Assembly: GCA_003024175.1 (NCBI GenBank)
Contig: MDYQ01000119.1
Location: 20,142 to 84,141 of the forward strand
Length of the DNA: 64,000 nucleotides
Direction of reading: 5' to 3'
From: Planoprotostelium fungivorum
Lineage: Eukaryota > Evosea > Variosea > Cavosteliida > Cavosteliaceae
The position numbers were made by a program, and so were the translations under genes. The number at the start of each line of letters is the position of its first letter. The stretch's first letter is position 1. The notes under the pieces were generated by a model. The model saw nothing but the letters and a program-made list of their open reading frames with translations. It did no database searches and was not told where the DNA came from. Below are positions 60,401 to 64,000 of this stretch, in pieces.

Positions 60401-61530
60401 GGGTTGATGGGAGGAGAAGTGAAGGTGGAATCAGAGCACGGTAAGGGATCGACCTTCAGTGTCAAGTTATCGATGGCATTCGTCAACGGCCAATCCAACA
60501 TGCACCCCCTATCCACCATCTCCCAAGTGAGAGATCCTCCATCTACAACCCGCCACCACCCTCTCTCATCATCCACTGACATCGACAGATCGAAAAACAA
60601 TCGAAGGTCATCCTCTTTGACTCGCGTCCGTTCGTCCGTGATTTCATCGATTGGTACAACCAACAGTGGAACGTAGACACCATCGTCGTCTCTTCACCAG
60701 AAGAAGCAGAGAGCAAATTCTCCTCAGACACCATGGCCTTCATCATGTCCATCGCAGAAGCAGACGCATCGACGTACAAGAGGCTCCACGAGAAGCTGGA
60801 GAAGGACTTCCCAGAAGCAACATCCATCGTCGTGGAATCAGCAGACATGCCATTAGTGGATGACCTGGGCACACACGTTCCCATCTTGATGCAGCCCATG
60901 AGCCCCACTGCCTACCACGCCATGCTGACGAAATCATCAAATCACATCACACCGGACGAGGTGAAGATTCATCGCATCATTTCTCGATTTGACTGCCTTG
61001 CGTCAGCCCGGGGAGCATGATAGACGCGCAGTTATTCGGACCGACGGGAGTGTAACCTTTGAGCAGGAGAGTACGGAGTCAGAAGACGTCGGTAAGCTTC
61101 AGCTCTTGATGGCAGAGGACAACAAGATCAACCAGATGATTGCACAGACTTTCCTCAAGAGTCTGGGACACGCGGTGAAGATCGTGGACAATGGAGACCT
61201 CGCGGTGCGAGCTGCGGCGGAGGAGAAGTTTGATGTCATCCTCATGGTGGGTTCATCGTCGATGAGATGGTGGCTGATGGGCTTCAGGACGTGATGATGC
61301 CAGTGATGGACGGTATCACGGCTACGGTCAACATCCGAGCGGCGGAGGCGGCCAAGGGAGATGGTGACTACACGCCTATCGTGGCCCTGACGGCTGCCGG
61401 GGAGTCTTCACTGAGAGAGGAATGCATTGGAAGTGGCATGGACGATTGTCTCTTCAAGCCGTTCCGGAAGATGGACCTACAGAAGATGCTCGTCAAGGTG
61501 GTCAAAGACTACAGAGCACAGAAGGGATAA
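57482..61530 (+). CDS. Phytochrome hybrid histidine kinase (PAS-GAF-PHY-HisKA-HATPase-pseudoREC-REC)
   Basis: Red/far-red photoreceptor of two-component type. N-terminus: LNNCDKEPIHLIGQ, then IQGHGF across an intron, the bacteriophytochrome-type N-terminal motif with the biliverdin-binding Cys. PAS (EYMGWQPREMIGKPLDKFL), GAF (FPTTDIPIQARELF; CTLRAVSQ then MHVTYMKNMGVRAS, with the chromophore-contacting His; LWGLITCHH) and PHY (IIWGGEP tongue; NPRVSFSSYKEVMRGRSLRW, PRxSF motif) follow. Output: SHELRTPIHSILG H-box, LNYISNAVK N-box, DTGMGI, GTGLGLSI. A degenerate receiver (~60,590-60,950) lacks the phosphoacceptor Asp, while the terminal receiver (61,090-61,530) has EDN, DVMMPVMDG and FKPF. About 15 short introns. 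ATG 57482 (MEEDNFDE). Phytochromes are known in Physarum; the spliced gene looks fully functional. Confidence 0.9.
59641..59653 (+). repeat. Copy of a recurrent intronic motif CATCTACAACGAG
   Basis: Representative copy inside a phytochrome-gene intron. Other copies, allowing A/G at position 2 and variation at the last three bases: 28358-28371, 31059-31072, 31501-31515, 34715-34727, 46750-46760, 54587-54596, 55688-55702, 55984-55995, 58596-58609, 59426-59440, 60539-60550. They occur in both orientations relative to transcription, in introns of five unrelated genes (the 54587 copy lies just upstream of the SH3 gene). Confidence 0.6.
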
Positions 61531-61637
61531 ATATAGAATGAAACGCTTTTGTATCGTCAAGAGACGTGAGTTGTCAATTAGGGAGACACTTTTACGAAGA
61601 AAGAGAGAGGAGGGATCGTGAATTCATCTATTCGTCA

Positions 61638-63386
61638 TCACATCATCAGGACCGTCATCATCACTATGATACATCCCCATCCCAAAACCGAGGCGGAATT
61701 GTAGGTCGTACCGCGAGTGACGTCTGCAGATGTACTTGGTAGAACGTGTTCAAAGGTGTAGACTTTCTTCTCCGATGACGCACCTGCGTCAGCACACATG
61801 CTGGTCAGCCACACTTGGACCTTGGTCTCTGAATCTTCCAGGTGGTAACCAACAAACCCAGGTTCGTTCACATTGGATGAGAGGATGCCTCGATCGATCT
61901 GTGTGGATGTGCCATTGGCCTCCATGATGACCACAGACAAGTTGGTGTTCTGTGGGACGACTGTGTTGGTGGCATAGTTGTATCTCTGATCGATGGGACT
62001 CGAGCCTGCGTCGATGCAATCAGGTCGAGAAGGTCCATTGTATTGTAGCTCGGCTGATGGATGTCAATGCAGAATGAGATGGTTGGACAGTGGCACACCA
62101 TGTGTAAAATATGCCGTGACAGTAAAGTTGTCTGGTGTTGATCTTGTGCCTGATATATAACAATAGTGGGCAGGTCCGCACGTCAGATTTGTCTGACACC
62201 AAGTGTCATCTTGGCAGATACTGCGGGCGGGATAGCGTGGTCCGTCAACCTTGACCATAAATCCTGGACCCATAGAAGGATACGATTCGTCGTAAGATCG
62301 GCTGATGATGATGCGGCTGCCGTTCTCATTAGACATGAGAGATGCACCAAACGTGTTGGTCACTCTGAGAAGAGTCAGGAGAGAGGATACAGATCCGTCA
62401 TCACGTGTCGCTGGGTAGATAAGCCCGGGTGAGGTCAGTGAGTAGAAACCTCTTTGTGTTTTTGGGTGTGGACACAAACAAGAACGTTCCGTCACCAGAG
62501 AATGCATATCTTGATCGGTCTGAGAGGTAGTAGAGTTCGCTAGCAATCCATTTCTGGGAGCTGCAAATGTCGTCAGACCACAAAAGTGTTGAGAATTGAT
62601 GCACACATGTTTCGGTACAGGATGGAGTTCCATACAAAAGCTGAACCATCCGTGTTGATAGTTATTTCACCTATAACGAAAGGCTGAACGAGGGTCTGTG
62701 GTCGATCGGTGAGATGATTGAAGGATGAGCTCACCGTTTGACTCAGTTTTTGGAGAGTCCAATCCACCTTGGCACTGCTCAGACTGTAATCCATGTTTTG
62801 CAGAAAGGCTGTCTTCAGATCTGGAGTCAACTGCAAGTATGAGCCGGTAAGATTCCAGAGCGAGCCAAAGACGGTGCTGTTAGACGGCCTTGAATACAGG
62901 TAAAAGGTGTTGTTTTGTCCAAAGAATCCCAATGCAATGTGAGAGCCCGAGAGGTCGACTAACAGTCTTGGAAGAGTAATTGATGAGGGCAGTTGGAAAG
63001 ATTCCTGACGAATTCAGCGACCGATGAGATGTGACCCAAATGCAAAGATCTCTAATACAGCTCGGGTGCAATCAGAGATCAGATTCTCCCCTCACCATAA
63101 AAACCCAAACACTATCTCTCTTTCGTATGTAGGTGGAGAACGTGCCATTTGTGTTGACTGTGATCAGCCACTGAGCGTCACCCGATAGGGCAGCACGCGT
63201 GACATTCTCAAGGGTTTGCGTGACCTCATCTTCGACAAAGATGTAAAGAGTGGAGTTTTGGACACCGCAGGAGATGCTACCATCGCTCGAGATGGAAAGA
63301 GGTGAAGTGAAGTTGTTGCCCAATGTGGTTGTAGTCGAGAGGGTGAGAGAGCCCACAGCCAATAGCAAAAGAAGGATGGCCCTCAT
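61638..63386 (-). CDS. Secreted, probably GPI-anchored protein, family unknown
   Basis: ATG 63386 opens a clear signal peptide (MRAILLLLLAVGSLTLS); an in-frame upstream ATG at 63440 would prefix 18 basic residues and is less likely. The body is extracellular in style: many N-x-S/T sites and repeated short strands with SDG/GDG turns (SISSDGSISCG, AALSGDAQWLITV, YAFSGDGTFLFVS), suggestive of a beta-propeller. A Cys-rich patch (CQDDTWCQTNLTCGPAHYC) follows. The protein ends in a hydrophobic segment without a cytoplasmic tail (ASVLGWGCIIVMMTVLMM), typical of a GPI-attachment signal. It is convergent with the phytochrome gene, 108 nt away. No family recognised. Confidence 0.65.
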
Positions 63387-63734
63387 CCTGTGTCTTCGTT
63401 GGGAGAACAGGTTTTGACCTGTTGAGTTGTGTCGCTTCATTTCGCGAACACCCCGACGCGTTTATGTCAATTCCCTTTGTTTCACAAAGCCTCCTATTAT
63501 CCGCTCAACACGGTCGAGCCACTGTATACAAATCACAAACGCCTCACTCTCAGCATCGCTTTCTTTTCTTTTATTATAAACAATTGAGGCCTCCATGTCC
63601 AGGGTTAATGTGACACCATGATTTTGTCCATTTGTTTCGATTTTTCCGGTTGGTGGCCAAGAAGGACTCCCGAATGTGCCATAAAATTTTCGCGCTACAC
63701 TGTTCTTTTTGAACTGATCACATCATCGCAACCC
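63387..63734. promoter_or_regulatory. Divergent intergenic region
   Basis: Lies between the divergent starts of the GPI-anchored protein gene and the gene that runs off the right edge. A short AT-rich patch (63,561-63,585, TTCTTTTCTTTTATTATAAAC) is the only notable element. Confidence 0.35.
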
Positions 63735-64000
63735 ATGCCTTCTACTGAGAAGAGATCTATCAACTCTGCCGTCAGAAGTCGTACACAAATTGTGTCGCGT
63801 CTCGATCAGAATGGTGATTGACCTTGATGTCATAATCGGTCCTGATTGAATCGATCAGCAGATACGAAACAGGTGACAGAGTGGAAGAAGTCGCACATAT
63901 TAATAAAAGAAAAGTTGTTTGCTGCCATCAAAAATCAGATCAACGATCTAGACGAGAAGGACAGAAACCGACAGATGTGGCTGTCATTGATATCACCCTA
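63735..64000 (+). CDS. Hypothetical protein, 5' fragment
   Basis: ATG 63735 reads MPSTEKRSINSAVRSRTQIV, then, across a canonical 46-nt intron, ADTKQVTEWKKSHILIKEKL and INDLDEKDRNRQMWLSLISP, still open at the window edge. Highly charged and helical. Too little remains to name a family. Confidence 0.5.

Noticed and set aside
1-64000. tRNA genes, rRNA, CRISPR arrays, insertion sequences, bacterial operators
   Set aside because: No cloverleaf with B-box GGTTCGANTCC, no rRNA-like conserved stretch, no spaced direct repeats and no transposase were seen. The organism is eukaryotic, so operons and ribosome-binding sites do not apply.

Overview
The window is nuclear DNA of a free-living amoebozoan. 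Genes are dense (about 24 loci in 64 kb) and lie on both strands. They are cut by many short introns of about 40-60 nt, with GTGAG-type donors and CAG or TAG acceptors. The gene content is what published Physarum, Acanthamoeba and protostelid genomes led biologists to expect of Amoebozoa: metazoan-type tyrosine-kinase domains on novel receptors, a kinase-SH2 protein of the Dictyostelium SHK kind, a 12-TM-type adenylyl cyclase and a phytochrome hybrid histidine kinase. The compact introns and spacing favour a small-genome protostelid (Planoprotostelium/Protostelium-like) over Physarum; this placement is inference. All exon-intron structures here were read by eye, so gene outer limits are firmer than internal junctions.

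Layout. 1-398: 3' end of a FAD monooxygenase. 1159-11542: three minus-strand membrane proteins, namely an LRR + beta-helix receptor kinase, a cysteine-rich receptor with a probable pseudokinase, and an LRR protein with a membrane anchor but no kinase. 11645-18175: housekeeping or poorly known genes (UIM protein, RLPH2-like PPP phosphatase, FAM173-like methyltransferase, DUF1399/GRDP-like protein, a small probable mitochondrial protein). 18591-25770: a PH-kinase-SH2 protein and a two-catalytic-domain adenylyl cyclase. 25927-32604: a giant LRR receptor kinase. 32974-35643: NDUFA12 and aldose 1-epimerase. 35941-47632: two more receptor kinases facing each other tail to tail. 48.3-50.3 kb: poorly resolved small genes and a glutaredoxin-like gene. 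51284-57009: ribosomal protein uL18/RPL5, a headless ALDH3 fragment, an SH3 protein and an ADP-dependent glucokinase. 57482-61530: a phytochrome hybrid histidine kinase. 61638-63386: a secreted, probably GPI-anchored protein. 63735-end: the 5' part of an unrecognised gene.

How the genes may work together (inference). Four receptors carry intact tyrosine-kinase-type catalytic loops (HRDLAARN, HRDLAVRN, HRDMAARN) under ectodomains of plant-type LRRs or GGA-rich beta-helix repeats. At least two have tyrosine-containing tails. The same window encodes an SH2 kinase, an SH3 adaptor and a PPP phosphatase resembling a plant enzyme reported to act on phosphotyrosine. It is therefore rich in writer, reader and eraser candidates for phosphotyrosine signalling, next to cAMP and red-light two-component signalling.

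The most unexpected non-coding signal is a short motif, C[A/G]TCTACAAC(GAG), that recurs in at least eleven short introns of five unrelated genes between 28 and 61 kb, in both orientations.
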